Shown here: positions 25,596-36,161 of the stretch, piece after piece | How positions within the stretch are numbered: the first letter of the stretch is position 1 | Layout: every line of letters begins with the position of its first letter | DNA from: Ignatzschineria sp. F8392 | Lineage (GTDB): Bacteria; Pseudomonadota; Gammaproteobacteria; Cardiobacteriales; Wohlfahrtiimonadaceae | Direction: 5' to 3' | DNA: 64,000 bases | Assembly: GCF_002252045.1 (NCBI RefSeq) | Contig: NZ_NEFF01000002.1 | Span: 186,001 to 250,000, forward strand | Program-made: the position numbers and the translations under genes | The notes under the pieces: model-generated | What the model saw: only the letters and a program-made list of their open reading frames with translations | What the model was told of the DNA's origin: nothing | The model's database searches: none

Positions 25596-26648
25596 TTAAA
25601 ACCATGGTTTTAGACCGACGCCGTACATTACGAGTACTACCGCAATCCACACAAGAGCTATCGGAATAAAGAATTTCCAACCTAGACGCATAATCTGGTC
25701 ATATCGGTAACCGGGGAAGGTTGCACGAACCCAGATCATCGCAAAGAGGAAAAAGGCCATTTTGATAATCATCCAGAAGATGCTATCTGTCGCAAGTAAT
25801 GAAAGAACAGGAATATTCTCTATCGCTTCTACGCCAGAGAGCGGTGCAAGCCATCCACCAAAGAAGAGCAAGCTCATCAATGCAGAGACCAAAATCATAT
25901 TGGTATATTCTGCAAGGTAGAAGGTCACAAAGCCCGTTCCTGAATACTCTGTGAAGTATCCCGCAACAATCTCTGATTCCCCTTCCGTCACCTCAAAAGG
26001 CGCACGATTTAACTCTGCAAGACCGGCAATAAAGTAGATGACAGCCATTGGCAGAAGTGGAATAAAGTACCAATTGATCAGACCGAGTGATCCCCCTTGC
26101 CCTTTAACGATTTCGGTAAAGTTAAGGCTACCTGAGATCATCACCACCGTGATTAAAGCAAATCCTAACGCTAACTCATAAGAGACCACTTGCGCCGCAC
26201 TACGAATGGCGCCGAAGATCGCAAACTTTGAGTTAGAACTCCAACCTGCCATTAATGACGCATAGACGCCAAGAGAGGTCATCGCCAAGATGTAGAGGAT
26301 TGCTGAATCCATCGAGGAGCTAACCCAACCATCATTGAAAGGAACAACTGCCCACACACCAAATGCTGTTGTTACCGCAATAAATGGTGCAATAAGGAAC
26401 ATTGTCTTATTCGCAGCTGATGGAATGATAAACTCTTTAAAGAGCATCTTTAAAAGATCCGCAAATGGTTGGAGAAGCCCTTTAGGACCTACTCTATTAG
26501 GGCCTAAACGGATATGCATATAACCCAAAACTTTACGCTCTGCAAAGGTTAGATATGCCACCGATAGAACGATTGGCAAAAAGATCACCAATGTTTTTAT
26601 CAGAGCCCACACAAGCGGATAGTGAATAATCGCCATTACGGTATCCAT
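25596..26648 (-). CDS. nuoH: NADH-quinone oxidoreductase subunit H
   Basis: Membrane subunit that forms the quinone chamber with NuoB and NuoD. The 350 residues contain about eight helices. Seen are AERKVLGYMHIRLGPNRVGP (about residues 36-55), YELALGFAL, and AELNRAPFEVTEGESEIVAGY (about residues 212-232), whose Glu residues line the quinone path. The start is adjacent to the nuoG stop at 26649. Confidence 0.97.
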   Translation of the reverse strand: MDTVMAIIHYPLVWALIKTLVIFLPIVLSVAYLTFAERKVLGYMHIRLGPNRVGPKGLLQPFADLLKMLFKEFIIPSAANKTMFLIAPFIAVTTAFGVWAVVPFNDGWVSSSMDSAILYILAMTSLGVYASLMAGWSSNSKFAIFGAIRSAAQVVSYELALGFALITVVMISGSLNFTEIVKGQGGSLGLINWYFIPLLPMAVIYFIAGLAELNRAPFEVTEGESEIVAGYFTEYSGTGFVTFYLAEYTNMILVSALMSLLFFGGWLAPLSGVEAIENIPVLSLLATDSIFWMIIKMAFFLFAMIWVRATFPGYRYDQIMRLGWKFFIPIALVWIAVVLVMYGVGLKPWF

Positions 26649-28982
26649 CTAATTTGCCCCCTTAATTGATTGATAAAACTTCGTGGTTCCTGCATATTCT
26701 GTAGGAATACGAACACAGCCCTCTGCTACCTTCTCCGATACTCTCGAAAGGAAGGTATTTTCACTATTGAGGAGAGGCATTACTGCACTCTCATCATTTG
26801 CGTTATTAAAGGCAATACGGGCACGCTTCGCTAAAGGTGTCTTCTGAAGTGCCACACCTCGTCTAACATAAGCATCTGTTGAGTAGAGAGAAGTAGTCGG
26901 TACTGCTAACAGACCCTCTTTCTTCAATGCTCGATAGTCAAAGGAGACTCCTGAAACCTCATTTTGGTTCTCTGCTAATTTTGCGCCATTCTCCGCTTTC
27001 CACTTCGTTAGAAGCTCATCAGAAGAGATGTAATCGAAGCCATCGATTTCAAAATGGTTACCTAAAACACGTAAAATCTTCCAGATAGGACGCGCTTCAC
27101 CATGTGGGAGCGATGCTGCTTGTAATGTCTGTAACGTTCCCTCAAGGTTAACGTAACTTCCTGAGGTCTCTGTCCAAGCAGCTCCCGGAAGAATGACATT
27201 CGCAACTGACTTTAATGTCTCGCTAGCAAATGGGGTAATTGCAACGACAGCTTCAGCAGCTTGCAGTGCATCGAGCGCTAATTTTGACTCAACAAAATCA
27301 GATTCTGGATCGATAGCGCCGACTAAGAGGTAAACTTTTAAAGGAGAAGCTAACATCGTAGCACTATTACTGCCTTCTGTTGTTAACGCCGTTAATGCCG
27401 CTCCTGAACTATTTGATCCTGGCGTGAAGTAACCGAGTTTCGCACCAGTTAAACGCGCAAGCTCAGCACTTAATGCACGGATTGTTGCAAATTGTGGATG
27501 GCTAATTGCATCATGCCCTAAAACGATCCACTCACGCTCCCCTTTGAGGAACTGCTCGGCAATTGAGATCACCGCATCTTCATTGATTGAATCGCTATTG
27601 ATCACAGAAATAAGCTCTGTACGAACTGACTCACCCTTCATATTGGCAACTTTCGCCACAACTGCCGCAAGCTCACTCACCCAATCAAAAGGATGTGCAA
27701 TAATCTCGGCATGGAAAGGATGGAGTTGATCTGCGCTATAAGATCCTAAGAAGGAGACTTTTGCACCCTTCTTCACCGCATCACGAAGACGAATCGCTAA
27801 TACGGGTACTTCCATACGAGGATCTGCCCCGACAAGTAGTACTGAATCGAGCTCATTCACTTCAGGAATAGAAAGACCTAAGGCACGGAATACAGGTTCT
27901 GCACGATCACCACTAAAGTCACGCTGTGTTAAGCGATAATCAACATTCTTAAGGCCTAAACCCTCTTTTAACTCCTTGATGAGTTGCATCTCTTCAAGCG
28001 TTGCCATCGGTGAAACAAAGATTCCAACCTGATCTGCACCATATTTTTCAATCGCGCCTTCGATCAGAAGTTTTGTCGCTTTAAGGGCATCATCCCATGA
28101 GCTTTTAACCAACTCACCTTGACCATTATCTAAAAGAGGATGAGCAGCACGATCATCACTTGAGAGCGCTTCATAGCTGAAACGATCACGATCTGAAATC
28201 CATGGCTCATTGATCTCATCATTGCGACGAGATACAACACGCGCCACTTTTCCACGGAGAGTATGAATCTCGGTATTAGTACCGATTCCATCATGCATGC
28301 TAATAGAGTCATGGTTGAGATACTCCCACGGACGCGCCCCATATTTTGAAGGCTTCGCCGTTAACGCGCCAACAGGACAGATATCGATAATATTGCCCGA
28401 AACTTCAGAGACTAAGGCATGTTTAATATAGGTTGTGATCTCTAGACGATCACCACGATCAACGCCCCCCAATTCACGCATGCCGGCAATCTCATCACCA
28501 AAGCGAACGCAACGGGTACATTGGATACAGCGATTCATAAAGGTCTCAACTAAAGGACCGATATTGACCTTTTCAACATGGCGCTTCTCTTCAATATAGA
28601 GCGATCGATTTTGCCCATACTCTGCTGAGAAATCTTGTAATTCACACTCGCCCCCTTGGTCACAGATAGGACAATCAAGCGGGTGATTAATTAACAAGAA
28701 CTCCATAATTGCTTTTTGTGCTGCACGCGCTTTCTCATTACGTGTGCGAACAATCATGCCATCCATAATGGGGGTTGCACATGCAGGTGCCGGTTTTGGC
28801 ATCCGCTCAACATCCACAAGGCACATACGGCAACTCGCCGCAATGGATAATTTATCGTGATAACAGAAGCGAGGAATAGTGATTCCTTCACGATCTGCCA
28901 CTTCAATCAACATTGTTCCGGCGGGTGCTTGAAACTCTTTACCATCGATATTAACGGTAAACATCTTCACTTCATTACTCAT
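26649..28982 (-). CDS. nuoG: NADH-quinone oxidoreductase subunit G
   Basis: Largest peripheral-arm subunit; carries iron-sulfur clusters on the electron path. The 777-residue protein has an N-terminal [2Fe-2S] ferredoxin domain (CYHDKLSIAASCRMCLVDV about residues 40-58, and PACATPI), a His-Cys3 cluster motif (CPICDQGGECELQDF), and a [4Fe-4S] motif CIQCTRCVRFGDEIAG with a distant IIDICPVGAL. A degenerate molybdopterin-oxidoreductase domain follows. Its start overlaps the nuoF stop by one base. Confidence 0.97.
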   Translation of the reverse strand: MSNEVKMFTVNIDGKEFQAPAGTMLIEVADREGITIPRFCYHDKLSIAASCRMCLVDVERMPKPAPACATPIMDGMIVRTRNEKARAAQKAIMEFLLINHPLDCPICDQGGECELQDFSAEYGQNRSLYIEEKRHVEKVNIGPLVETFMNRCIQCTRCVRFGDEIAGMRELGGVDRGDRLEITTYIKHALVSEVSGNIIDICPVGALTAKPSKYGARPWEYLNHDSISMHDGIGTNTEIHTLRGKVARVVSRRNDEINEPWISDRDRFSYEALSSDDRAAHPLLDNGQGELVKSSWDDALKATKLLIEGAIEKYGADQVGIFVSPMATLEEMQLIKELKEGLGLKNVDYRLTQRDFSGDRAEPVFRALGLSIPEVNELDSVLLVGADPRMEVPVLAIRLRDAVKKGAKVSFLGSYSADQLHPFHAEIIAHPFDWVSELAAVVAKVANMKGESVRTELISVINSDSINEDAVISIAEQFLKGEREWIVLGHDAISHPQFATIRALSAELARLTGAKLGYFTPGSNSSGAALTALTTEGSNSATMLASPLKVYLLVGAIDPESDFVESKLALDALQAAEAVVAITPFASETLKSVANVILPGAAWTETSGSYVNLEGTLQTLQAASLPHGEARPIWKILRVLGNHFEIDGFDYISSDELLTKWKAENGAKLAENQNEVSGVSFDYRALKKEGLLAVPTTSLYSTDAYVRRGVALQKTPLAKRARIAFNNANDESAVMPLLNSENTFLSRVSEKVAEGCVRIPTEYAGTTKFYQSIKGAN

Positions 28983-30268
28983 TATTTCGCCCCCTCAACC
29001 ATACTTCTGCCATGTTCAATATAGTATTTGAACTCTTCTGGGAAGTGTTTGACAAAGCTGAGTACCGGCATTGCTGCTGCATCACCTAGTGCACAGATTG
29101 TTCGACCCCCAATATTATTGGCAACATGAACAAGACGGTCGAGATCTTCTGGACGCCCTTCCCCTTTGAGAATGCGATCCATAATTCTAAACAACCAACC
29201 TGTTCCCTCACGGCATGGCGTACATTGGCCACACGACTCGCTAAAGTAGAAGCTTGAGAGTGTGCGTAATGCCTTCACCATGTCGGTGGTCTCATCCATC
29301 ACGATCACCGCACCTGAACCCATCATCGATCCCGCTTTTTTCGCGATCGAATCGTAATCCATATTGGTCTCCATCATAATATGACCCGGTACAACAGGAA
29401 CTGATGATCCTCCTGGAATAACCGCCTTGATTTTACGACCTTTCCAGATACCGCCTGCAAGCTCTAAGAGATCTTTAAAAGGGGTTCCCATCGGGATCTC
29501 ATAGTTTCCTGGCTTTTCCACATGACCTGAGATAGAGAAGATCTTCTGTCCTCCCGCCCCGGGAATTCCATGCTCCTTAAACCAATCGGCACCATTGCGA
29601 ATAATGCGACCGACAGATGAGAGCGACTCACAGTTATTGATCGTGGTCGGCTTACCATAGAGACCGACTGCCGCTGGAAAAGGTGGCTTAAAGCGCGGTT
29701 GCCCTTTCTTCCCTTCGAGAGATTCAAGAAGCGCCGTCTCCTCACCACAGATATAAGCTCCCGCACCCAATGCACCATAGAGCTCAATGGAGATACCCGT
29801 TCCTTGGATATTCTGCCCAATTAAACCGGCATCACGTGCTTCTTGCACTGCCGCTTCAAAGCGCTTGAAAGGCTCTTCGCTAAACTCTCCACGCATATAG
29901 TTGTAACCCACTTTCGCACCGATAGCGTAGGCGGCAATCGCCATCCCTTCCACCAATGCATGCGGGTTAAAACGGAGGATATCTCTATCTTTACAGGTGC
30001 CCGGCTCTGACTCATCCGAGTTACAGACAAGGTAGCTACTACCATCATCATTCTTCGGCATAAAGCTCCACTTCACACCCGTTGGGAAGCCTGCGCCCCC
30101 ACGACCACGAAGCTCAGAAGCCTTCACCATCTCAATGACTTCCTCTTTAGAGAGTTCCCCTCTTAATATCTTTTTCCACCCGTCGTAGCCCCCTAAGCTC
30201 AAGTAGGTCTCGAGAGACCAAGGCTTATCGTGCCCGAGAGTGAAGTAACAAACTTCGTTTTGTACCAT
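28982..30268 (-). CDS. nuoF: NADH-quinone oxidoreductase subunit F
   Basis: Binds NADH and FMN and holds cluster N3, so electrons enter complex I here. The 428-residue protein has the nucleotide/FMN loop [13 protein letters not shown] (about residues 53-65), the acidic NSDESEPGT loop, [16 protein letters not shown], and the [4Fe-4S] motif [12 protein letters not shown] (about residues 344-355) with the distant Cys in TICALGD. Start and stop codons overlap those of nuoE and nuoG. Confidence 0.98.
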   Translation of the reverse strand: MVQNEVCYFTLGHDKPWSLETYLSLGGYDGWKKILRGELSKEEVIEMVKASELRGRGGAGFPTGVKWSFMPKNDDGSSYLVCNSDESEPGTCKDRDILRFNPHALVEGMAIAAYAIGAKVGYNYMRGEFSEEPFKRFEAAVQEARDAGLIGQNIQGTGISIELYGALGAGAYICGEETALLESLEGKKGQPRFKPPFPAAVGLYGKPTTINNCESLSSVGRIIRNGADWFKEHGIPGAGGQKIFSISGHVEKPGNYEIPMGTPFKDLLELAGGIWKGRKIKAVIPGGSSVPVVPGHIMMETNMDYDSIAKKAGSMMGSGAVIVMDETTDMVKALRTLSSFYFSESCGQCTPCREGTGWLFRIMDRILKGEGRPEDLDRLVHVANNIGGRTICALGDAAAMPVLSFVKHFPEEFKYYIEHGRSMVEGAK

Positions 30269-30789
30269 TAGTTTGCCTCTTTATTATCTGCTCTTGATTC
30301 GATACGGTCGAGAATCTCATCAATCTTCTCAATCGTTAAGTTCTCATGATACTCGTGGTTGATCAGTGCCGCGGGCGCTGCTGTACATGCCGCAATACAT
30401 TCATCCTCATTCTTAAGCGAAAAAAGACCGTCAGGAGTTGACTCCCCGGCCTTAATACCTAAACGTTGCTCTACATGCGCTAAAATCTCTTCTCCGCCAC
30501 GAAGCATACAGGAGATATTAGTACAGATCATAATGGCATTTTTACCACATGGTTTCGTTTCGAAATTGGAGTAAAAGGAAGCGACCTCATAGACCGCGAT
30601 AGGGGGCAACTCCAGATAATCTGCAATTGCATCCATAATCTCAACCGTTAAATAACCACCATTTTCATGTTGAGCTTCACGCAGTGCAGCAAGGAGCGCT
30701 GATTGCTTCCGATCTTCAGGGAAGCGTGCGAGCCAGCGATCAATCTCTGCTCTCGTATGGCTACTTAATATACTTTCTCTATTTTTCAT
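30268..30789 (-). CDS. nuoE: NADH-quinone oxidoreductase subunit E
   Basis: Thioredoxin-like [2Fe-2S] subunit (cluster N1a) of the NADH module. The 173 residues show the four cysteines of the family in the order [18 protein letters not shown] (about residues 77-94) and [12 protein letters not shown] (about residues 128-139). One Cys lies in an unusual TNISC context, where many relatives have TTPC; spacing is still suitable. It overlaps nuoF by one base. Confidence 0.95.
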   Translation of the reverse strand: MKNRESILSSHTRAEIDRWLARFPEDRKQSALLAALREAQHENGGYLTVEIMDAIADYLELPPIAVYEVASFYSNFETKPCGKNAIMICTNISCMLRGGEEILAHVEQRLGIKAGESTPDGLFSLKNEDECIAACTAAPAALINHEYHENLTIEKIDEILDRIESRADNKEAN

Positions 30790-30821
30790 CTTAGCTACTC
30801 TATACTCTGTAATTGATTAAA

Positions 30822-32087
30822 CTAGCGGTCAATATCCCCAAACACCATGTCTTGTGTTCCCAGTATTGCAACTAAGTCAGATAACATATGGCGTTTTGCC
30901 ATCTCTTCTGTTGCGGAGATATGGGCAAATCCTGGCGCTCTCAATTTCACGCGATAGGGCTTATTGGCACCATCAGAGACGAGATAGACACCGAACTCCC
31001 CTTTAGGATGTTCTACAGCGGCATAAGCTTCCCCTTCAGGAACGCAGAAGCCCTCTGTAAAGACCTTAAATTGTTGAATAAGTGATTCCATGCCCTCTTT
31101 AACATCCCGTCTTTGCGGAATAGTGACACGGCTATCGGTACTCATTACAGGACCTTTGTTTTCACGGAGCCACTTAATACATTGCATCATCAAGTGTGCT
31201 GACTGCTCCATCTCTTCAAGTCTTACCAAGAAGCGATCATAACAGTCACCATTAACACCCACAGGAACTTCAAAGTCGAGTTGGTCATAGACAGAGTAAG
31301 GTTGTGTTTTACGAAGATCCCATGCAACTCCTGAACCACGAAGCATTGGACCTGTAAATCCTAATTCAATAGCTCTCTCAGCGGAGACTGCACCAATACC
31401 AACAACACGCCCCTTCCAGATACGGTTACCCACAAGTAAGTTGCGATACTCCACCATATTCTGCTTTAAGAAGCGCTCACAGAAATCTTCTAAATAATCG
31501 AGAACATCCCCCTGACGCGCCGCGTTGATTCGCTCAAGTTTCTTCTTCGATCTAAACTTGCTCGGCTCATACTTTGGCATTGTATCGGGAAGATCTTTCG
31601 CAACGCCTCCAACACGATAGTAGAAAGGATGGATTCGCGCACCGGTAATCGCCTCTTGCGCATCATAGAGCTCCTCACGATCACGGAAACAGTAGAGAAG
31701 CATCGCCATCGCACCTAAGTCATGGCCATGTGCCCCTAACCACATTAAGTGGTTCATAATTCGGGTCGCTTCATCCATCAATACCCGAATATATTGCGCA
31801 CGAATCGGCACTTCAATTCCCAGTAGCTTCTCAACAGCTAAAACAAATGCATGTTCGTTATTTAAGCATGAGCAGTAATCTAAACGGTCGAGATAACCGA
31901 TCGATTGGGTATAAGGTTTTGCTTCCATCAACTTCTCAGTCCCACGATGGAGTAGACCGATATGAACGTCAGCACGCTCAACCGTTTCCCCTCGAAGCTC
32001 AAGGATCATCCGCATTACACCATGGGCTGCCGGATGTTGAGGTCCGAAGTTAATTGTATAGTTTTCAATATTTGTCATTGTTGTCAT
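30822..32087 (-). CDS. nuoD: NADH-quinone oxidoreductase subunit D
   Basis: 49-kDa subunit that forms the quinone site with NuoB. The 421 residues match the family. Seen are [13 protein letters not shown] (about residues 14-26), [24 protein letters not shown], the [10 protein letters not shown] region, [14 protein letters not shown] and the C-terminal [17 protein letters not shown]. nuoD is separate from nuoC here, unlike the fused nuoCD of enterics. It lies 3 bases after nuoC. Confidence 0.97.
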   Translation of the reverse strand: MTTMTNIENYTINFGPQHPAAHGVMRMILELRGETVERADVHIGLLHRGTEKLMEAKPYTQSIGYLDRLDYCSCLNNEHAFVLAVEKLLGIEVPIRAQYIRVLMDEATRIMNHLMWLGAHGHDLGAMAMLLYCFRDREELYDAQEAITGARIHPFYYRVGGVAKDLPDTMPKYEPSKFRSKKKLERINAARQGDVLDYLEDFCERFLKQNMVEYRNLLVGNRIWKGRVVGIGAVSAERAIELGFTGPMLRGSGVAWDLRKTQPYSVYDQLDFEVPVGVNGDCYDRFLVRLEEMEQSAHLMMQCIKWLRENKGPVMSTDSRVTIPQRRDVKEGMESLIQQFKVFTEGFCVPEGEAYAAVEHPKGEFGVYLVSDGANKPYRVKLRAPGFAHISATEEMAKRHMLSDLVAILGTQDMVFGDIDR

Positions 32088-32090
32088 CTC

Positions 32091-32789
32091 TTACCCCTTA
32101 CGAATCATACGTGGAATATTGACGCGTGACTCAATCGAAACCGGTTGATAGACCACACGGCGTAACTCTTCATCATAGATCACTTCCACATTTCCCGTCA
32201 GTGGGAAATCTTTACGAAGCGGGTGACCAATAAATCCATAATCCGTTAAGATTCGACGAAGATCTGGGTGATTCTTAAAGGCGATACCAAACATATCGAA
32301 CACTTCGCGTTCATACCAGTTAGCGCCACTCCAGATATCGGTTACAGAATCGAGCATGGGGATCACATTATTCTGTTCACCATCGAGATAACATTTCACA
32401 CGAAGGCGAGCGTTATGAGTCAATGAGAGAAGGTGATAGACAACAGCAAAACGTTCACTCATCGACGCTTTATAAGCTGTCGCTTCAAGGTGATTGCCGG
32501 CACGACCGACCGCTTGTGGTGTTGTTCCACGGCTAAAACCATGATTGGAGGCTTCCACATCCCACTCAGTTAAGCCATAGGCAGCATAATCAACAGCAGT
32601 GATATCGGTGACCTGCTCAAACTTCAAGGCATCATTGTGCGCCAATTGCGCCATCACTTCATGCACATTTTTCGGGTCGATCGTAATCGTTAACTCACCA
32701 TATGCCAGAACCGATTTTAAGATCTTATCGCCAAGCGTACTCTCTAATGTCTCGAGGAGCTCTTCTGGATTTCTAATAAATTTAGCCAT
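32091..32789 (-). CDS. nuoC: NADH-quinone oxidoreductase subunit C
   Basis: 30-kDa peripheral subunit that bridges NuoD, NuoB and NuoI. The 232-residue protein shows the signature WYEREVFDMFGIAFKNHPDLRRIL, seen at about residues 157-180, followed by DYGFIGHPLRKDFPLTG. A segment of about 20 residues, rich in Gly, Ser and Asn near residues 80-100, looks like a lineage-specific loop. It is an independent gene 7 bases after nuoB. Confidence 0.96.
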   Translation of the reverse strand: MAKFIRNPEELLETLESTLGDKILKSVLAYGELTITIDPKNVHEVMAQLAHNDALKFEQVTDITAVDYAAYGLTEWDVEASNHGFSRGTTPQAVGRAGNHLEATAYKASMSERFAVVYHLLSLTHNARLRVKCYLDGEQNNVIPMLDSVTDIWSGANWYEREVFDMFGIAFKNHPDLRRILTDYGFIGHPLRKDFPLTGNVEVIYDEELRRVVYQPVSIESRVNIPRMIRKG

Positions 32790-32796
32790 CTTACAC

Positions 32797-33282
32797 CTAC
32801 CCTAATCTTGCAATCGTGCTAGTTCTCTTAATCTTATCGTGGAGACGTAAGATACCAAACATCAATGCTTCTGCTGTCGGTGGACAACCTGGCACATAGA
32901 CATCTACCGGGACGACACGATCTGATCCTCTTACCACAGAGTAGGAGTAGTGATAATATCCCCCACCATTTGCGCAAGAACCCATAGAGATAACCCATTT
33001 TGGATCTGGCATCTGATCGTAGACTTTACGAAGTGGAATCGCCATCTTGTTTGTCAATGTTCCAGCAATAATCATTAGATCTGATTGTCTCGGTGACGCT
33101 CTAAAGACGGCGCCGCCAAATCTATCTAAGTCATATCTTGCAGCACCCACATGCATCATCTCTAATGCACAACATGCAAGACCAAAGGTCACAGGCCATA
33201 AGGAACCTGTCCTCGCCCAGTTAATTGCTGAATCGAGAGTTGTTGTGACAAACCCCTCTTCTAATCTAGCTTCTAATCCCAT
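32797..33282 (-). CDS. nuoB: NADH-quinone oxidoreductase subunit B
   Basis: Carries cluster N2, the last iron-sulfur center before quinone. The 161-residue protein has the paired cysteines in [14 protein letters not shown] (about residues 33-46), the third in [16 protein letters not shown] and the fourth in [12 protein letters not shown]. It overlaps the end of nuoA by 10 bases. Confidence 0.98.
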   Translation of the reverse strand: MGLEARLEEGFVTTTLDSAINWARTGSLWPVTFGLACCALEMMHVGAARYDLDRFGGAVFRASPRQSDLMIIAGTLTNKMAIPLRKVYDQMPDPKWVISMGSCANGGGYYHYSYSVVRGSDRVVPVDVYVPGCPPTAEALMFGILRLHDKIKRTSTIARLG

Positions 33283-33632
33283 TCAAGCGCTCCCTTCTTC
33301 CACTCATACGCAAAACCGACTGTCAATAAAACCAGAAAAACTACCACAGCCATAATGCCGGGTAGTCCAATCAGTTTCATGGCGGTCGCCCAAGGTATCA
33401 GGAAGATTAACTCTAAGTCGAAAATAATAAAAAGAATTGCGATAAGAAAGAAGCGGACATCGAACTTCATACGGGCATCTTCAAATGCCTCAAATCCGCT
33501 CTCATATGGAGATAGCTTTTCAGCGTTAGGGGCGTTCGGCCCTAAAAAGTATCCAAGGGCTACCAGAATGCCGGCGAAGACAATACTGAAGCCTACAAAG
33601 ACCGCTACAGGAAGATATTCCATCATAGCCAA
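33273..33632 (-). CDS. nuoA: NADH-quinone oxidoreductase subunit A
   Basis: Three-helix membrane subunit at the junction of the two arms; first gene of the nuo operon. The 119 residues include [20 protein letters not shown] (about residues 43-62) and the helix [15 protein letters not shown] with conserved acidic residues. The alternative first Met is two codons later. The promoter must lie in 33633-33828, shared with the divergent M20 gene, but I cannot place it with confidence. Confidence 0.97.
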   Translation of the reverse strand: MAMMEYLPVAVFVGFSIVFAGILVALGYFLGPNAPNAEKLSPYESGFEAFEDARMKFDVRFFLIAILFIIFDLELIFLIPWATAMKLIGLPGIMAVVVFLVLLTVGFAYEWKKGALEWD

Positions 33633-33828
33633 TTTTCCTCCAAGACTTTGATTTTACTCATCAATTGATATAAACAAGTGCAAAGCCTACCCGACTCGCC
33701 ACCGAATATGCTTCAAAACACTGACATGAAATTGTATCCTAACCCCACTATACTAATGGATTAATGGACAAAATTAAAGTTTATCGTCAATTATACTTTC
33801 CTGATACTTATCCCAATTGGAGACCGCT

Positions 33829-35070
33829 ATGAACAACAATGACCGCATCTCAAGACTCCTTAAAAACCCCGATTCTCCGCTCATACAATTTCTCAAGGAG
33901 AATGATGCGAAGTTCAGAGCATTACGTCAAAAATTACATAGTTACCCTGAGCTCTCCCGCGAGGAATTTAATACTGCAAAATTGATCGAGGACAAACTTC
34001 ACGCTTGGAATATTCCCACAGAGCGCCTTACTGAGACAGGTGTTATCGGAATTTTACAGAAAGGGGATTATGAAAATGCGCCACGTGTAGCGCTTCGAGC
34101 TGATACTGATGCGCTCCCAATCACCGAAAAAGGGAATCATCCTCATTGCTCGAAAGTTCCCGGCGTTATGCATGCTTGTGGCCATGATGGGCATACGACA
34201 ATGCTCCTTGCGGCCGCTAAGTATCTCGCTTTAGAGGCAGAATTTGATGGCACCATTATCTTTATCTTCCAGCCTGATGAAGAGGATCAAGCTGGTGCTC
34301 GCCGAATGGTAGAGGCGGGTCTTTTTGAGAAGTTTCCTGTTGATGCTGTCTATGCGATGCATAACTTTCCCGGAGCTAAGCAAGGAGAGATTCTGATCCG
34401 CAAAGGACCACAGATGGCTGGCACCTGTGAGGTTCATATCGATATCTTCTCTAAAGGAGGGCATGCTGCCCATCCCTATCAGACAACTGACTCCGTTCTT
34501 GTCGCCTCTGAAGTGGTGGTCGGCCTGCAATCGATTATCTCACGCAATATCTCCGGGATCGATTCTGCCGTCATTACCATCGGTTCGATCCATGGGGGAG
34601 ATGCCAATAATGTCATCCCCAATAAGGTCTCGCTCTTAGGGACCCTTCGCTACTTTGATCTTGAGATTCGAGATCGTATTAAAGCACGCATCAAGCAGTT
34701 AACAGAAGGGATCTGTAGCGCCTATGGCGCCACCTGTGAAGTGCGTCTGATCGATGGCTATATTCCGACGATCAATCACGATAGAGAGACAGAGATCGCC
34801 ATAGAGGCGGTCGATAAGTTGATTGCAGAAGATTCTATTATCCGAAACAAGGTGCCATCGATGGGCGCTGAAGATTTCGGCTTTATGCTTCATGCTTGCC
34901 CCGGCGCCTATTTCTATATTGGCAATGATCGAGATCATCAATTTGTTGGTCTTCATACCGACCAATATGACTTTAATGATGACAATATCCTGATCGGTGG
35001 TGCACTCTGGAGTGAGCTTGCACTCCATTTTTTAAAGCGAAGAGCAGCTTCTTCCGATCAGAACAAATAA
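33829..35070 (+). CDS. M20 family metallo-amidohydrolase (hippurate/N-acyl amino acid hydrolase type)
   Basis: Hydrolyses an N-acyl amino acid or a similar amide with two bound metals. The start at 33829 is chosen because GGAG at 33819-33822 lies 6 bases upstream; a TTG-started frame from 33817 would use up that ribosome site. The 413-residue protein shows LRADTDALPI (first metal Asp), MHACGHDGHTTMLLAAAKYL (metal His residues), FQPDEEDQAGARRMVEAG (catalytic Glu pair), a lid domain (HIDIFSKGGHAAHPYQTTDS) and MGAEDFGFM near the C-terminus. Substrate cannot be told: hippurate, indole-acetyl or acetyl amino acids are all known in this family. It is divergent from nuoA and followed by hemB after 57 bases. 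Confidence 0.88.
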   Translation: MNNNDRISRLLKNPDSPLIQFLKENDAKFRALRQKLHSYPELSREEFNTAKLIEDKLHAWNIPTERLTETGVIGILQKGDYENAPRVALRADTDALPITEKGNHPHCSKVPGVMHACGHDGHTTMLLAAAKYLALEAEFDGTIIFIFQPDEEDQAGARRMVEAGLFEKFPVDAVYAMHNFPGAKQGEILIRKGPQMAGTCEVHIDIFSKGGHAAHPYQTTDSVLVASEVVVGLQSIISRNISGIDSAVITIGSIHGGDANNVIPNKVSLLGTLRYFDLEIRDRIKARIKQLTEGICSAYGATCEVRLIDGYIPTINHDRETEIAIEAVDKLIAEDSIIRNKVPSMGAEDFGFMLHACPGAYFYIGNDRDHQFVGLHTDQYDFNDDNILIGGALWSELALHFLKRRAASSDQNK

Positions 35071-35127
35071 CTAAAAATGGAATAAGATGAAAATGATATA
35101 CTATTCACCTTTGCAAGGAGGAAGTCT

Positions 35128-36129
35128 ATGAATATCACAAAACCCCTATATCGCCCCCGCAGAATGCGCCGTAATCCTGCGATTCGTCAACTCGTTCAGG
35201 AGAGCTTTTTTGATCTCAATGACCTCATCTGCCCGATCTTTGTGGAAGAGAATATTGAAGAGAAGGTAGAAATTAAGACTCTTCCTGGCGTCTATCGCTA
35301 TCCTGAAAAAGATTTAGCAAAAGAGGTGGCTGAGTTACAAGCATTAGGAATCCGCTACATTATGCCCTTTGGTATCTCCCATCATAAAGATGAGAGCGGT
35401 AGCGATACTTGGGAAGAGAATGGTTTCCTTGCACGTATGATTCGCACTATTCGTCAAACAGCACCTGAGATGATTATTATTCCTGATATCTGCTTCTGTG
35501 AATATACCTCACATGGACATTGTGGCGTAATCTGCGATGGTGAGGTTGATAATGACGCTACGATTGAAAATTTAGCCAAACAGGCTGTCACGGCTGCACG
35601 AGCGGGTGCCGATATTTTAGCCCCTTCAGCCATGATGGATGGTCAAATTCGCGCCATTCGTGAAGCGCTCGATGCTGCCGGCTTTGAGCATGTCGGAATC
35701 TTAGCGCATGCGATCAAATTCTCTTCTGCTTTCTATGGCCCTTTCCGCGAGGCAGTTAACTCAGAGTTGAGCGGTAACCGTAATGGCTATCAGGCTGACT
35801 TTGCCAATGGACGCCAAGCGATGATTGAAGCAGCGCTTGATGAAGAGGAAGGTGCCGATATCCTTATGGTGAAACCGGGAACCCCTTATCTCGATCTTTT
35901 AGCGCGCTTACGCGAGAGAACTGATCTCCCACTTGCATCCTATCAAGTCGGGGGGGAGTATGCCGCTATCAAATTTGCAGCACTTGCCGGCGCATTAGAT
36001 GAAAAAGCAGTGGTTGCAGAGACACTCATTGGATTTAAACGTGCAGGGGCAGATATGATTGTCAGCTACTACACAAAAGAGGTAGCAACTTGGTTGAAAA
36101 ATGGAGAGATCTCCAGCCTCAGCCGATAA
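35128..36129 (+). CDS. hemB: Delta-aminolevulinic acid dehydratase (porphobilinogen synthase)
   Basis: Condenses two 5-aminolevulinate molecules to porphobilinogen. The 333-residue protein shows the zinc-site segment [14 protein letters not shown] (about residues 122-135) with three Cys, so it is the zinc-dependent type. It also has [12 protein letters not shown], the first Schiff-base Lys in [17 protein letters not shown] (about residue 197), and the second in [11 protein letters not shown] (about residue 249). AGGAGG-like ribosome site precedes the start. proS follows after 32 bases. With hemE in the window, two steps of heme synthesis are present but unlinked. Confidence 0.98.
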   Translation: MNITKPLYRPRRMRRNPAIRQLVQESFFDLNDLICPIFVEENIEEKVEIKTLPGVYRYPEKDLAKEVAELQALGIRYIMPFGISHHKDESGSDTWEENGFLARMIRTIRQTAPEMIIIPDICFCEYTSHGHCGVICDGEVDNDATIENLAKQAVTAARAGADILAPSAMMDGQIRAIREALDAAGFEHVGILAHAIKFSSAFYGPFREAVNSELSGNRNGYQADFANGRQAMIEAALDEEEGADILMVKPGTPYLDLLARLRERTDLPLASYQVGGEYAAIKFAALAGALDEKAVVAETLIGFKRAGADMIVSYYTKEVATWLKNGEISSLSR

Positions 36130-36161
36130 GATCAATTGATCGGAGGATCTTTTATTACTAT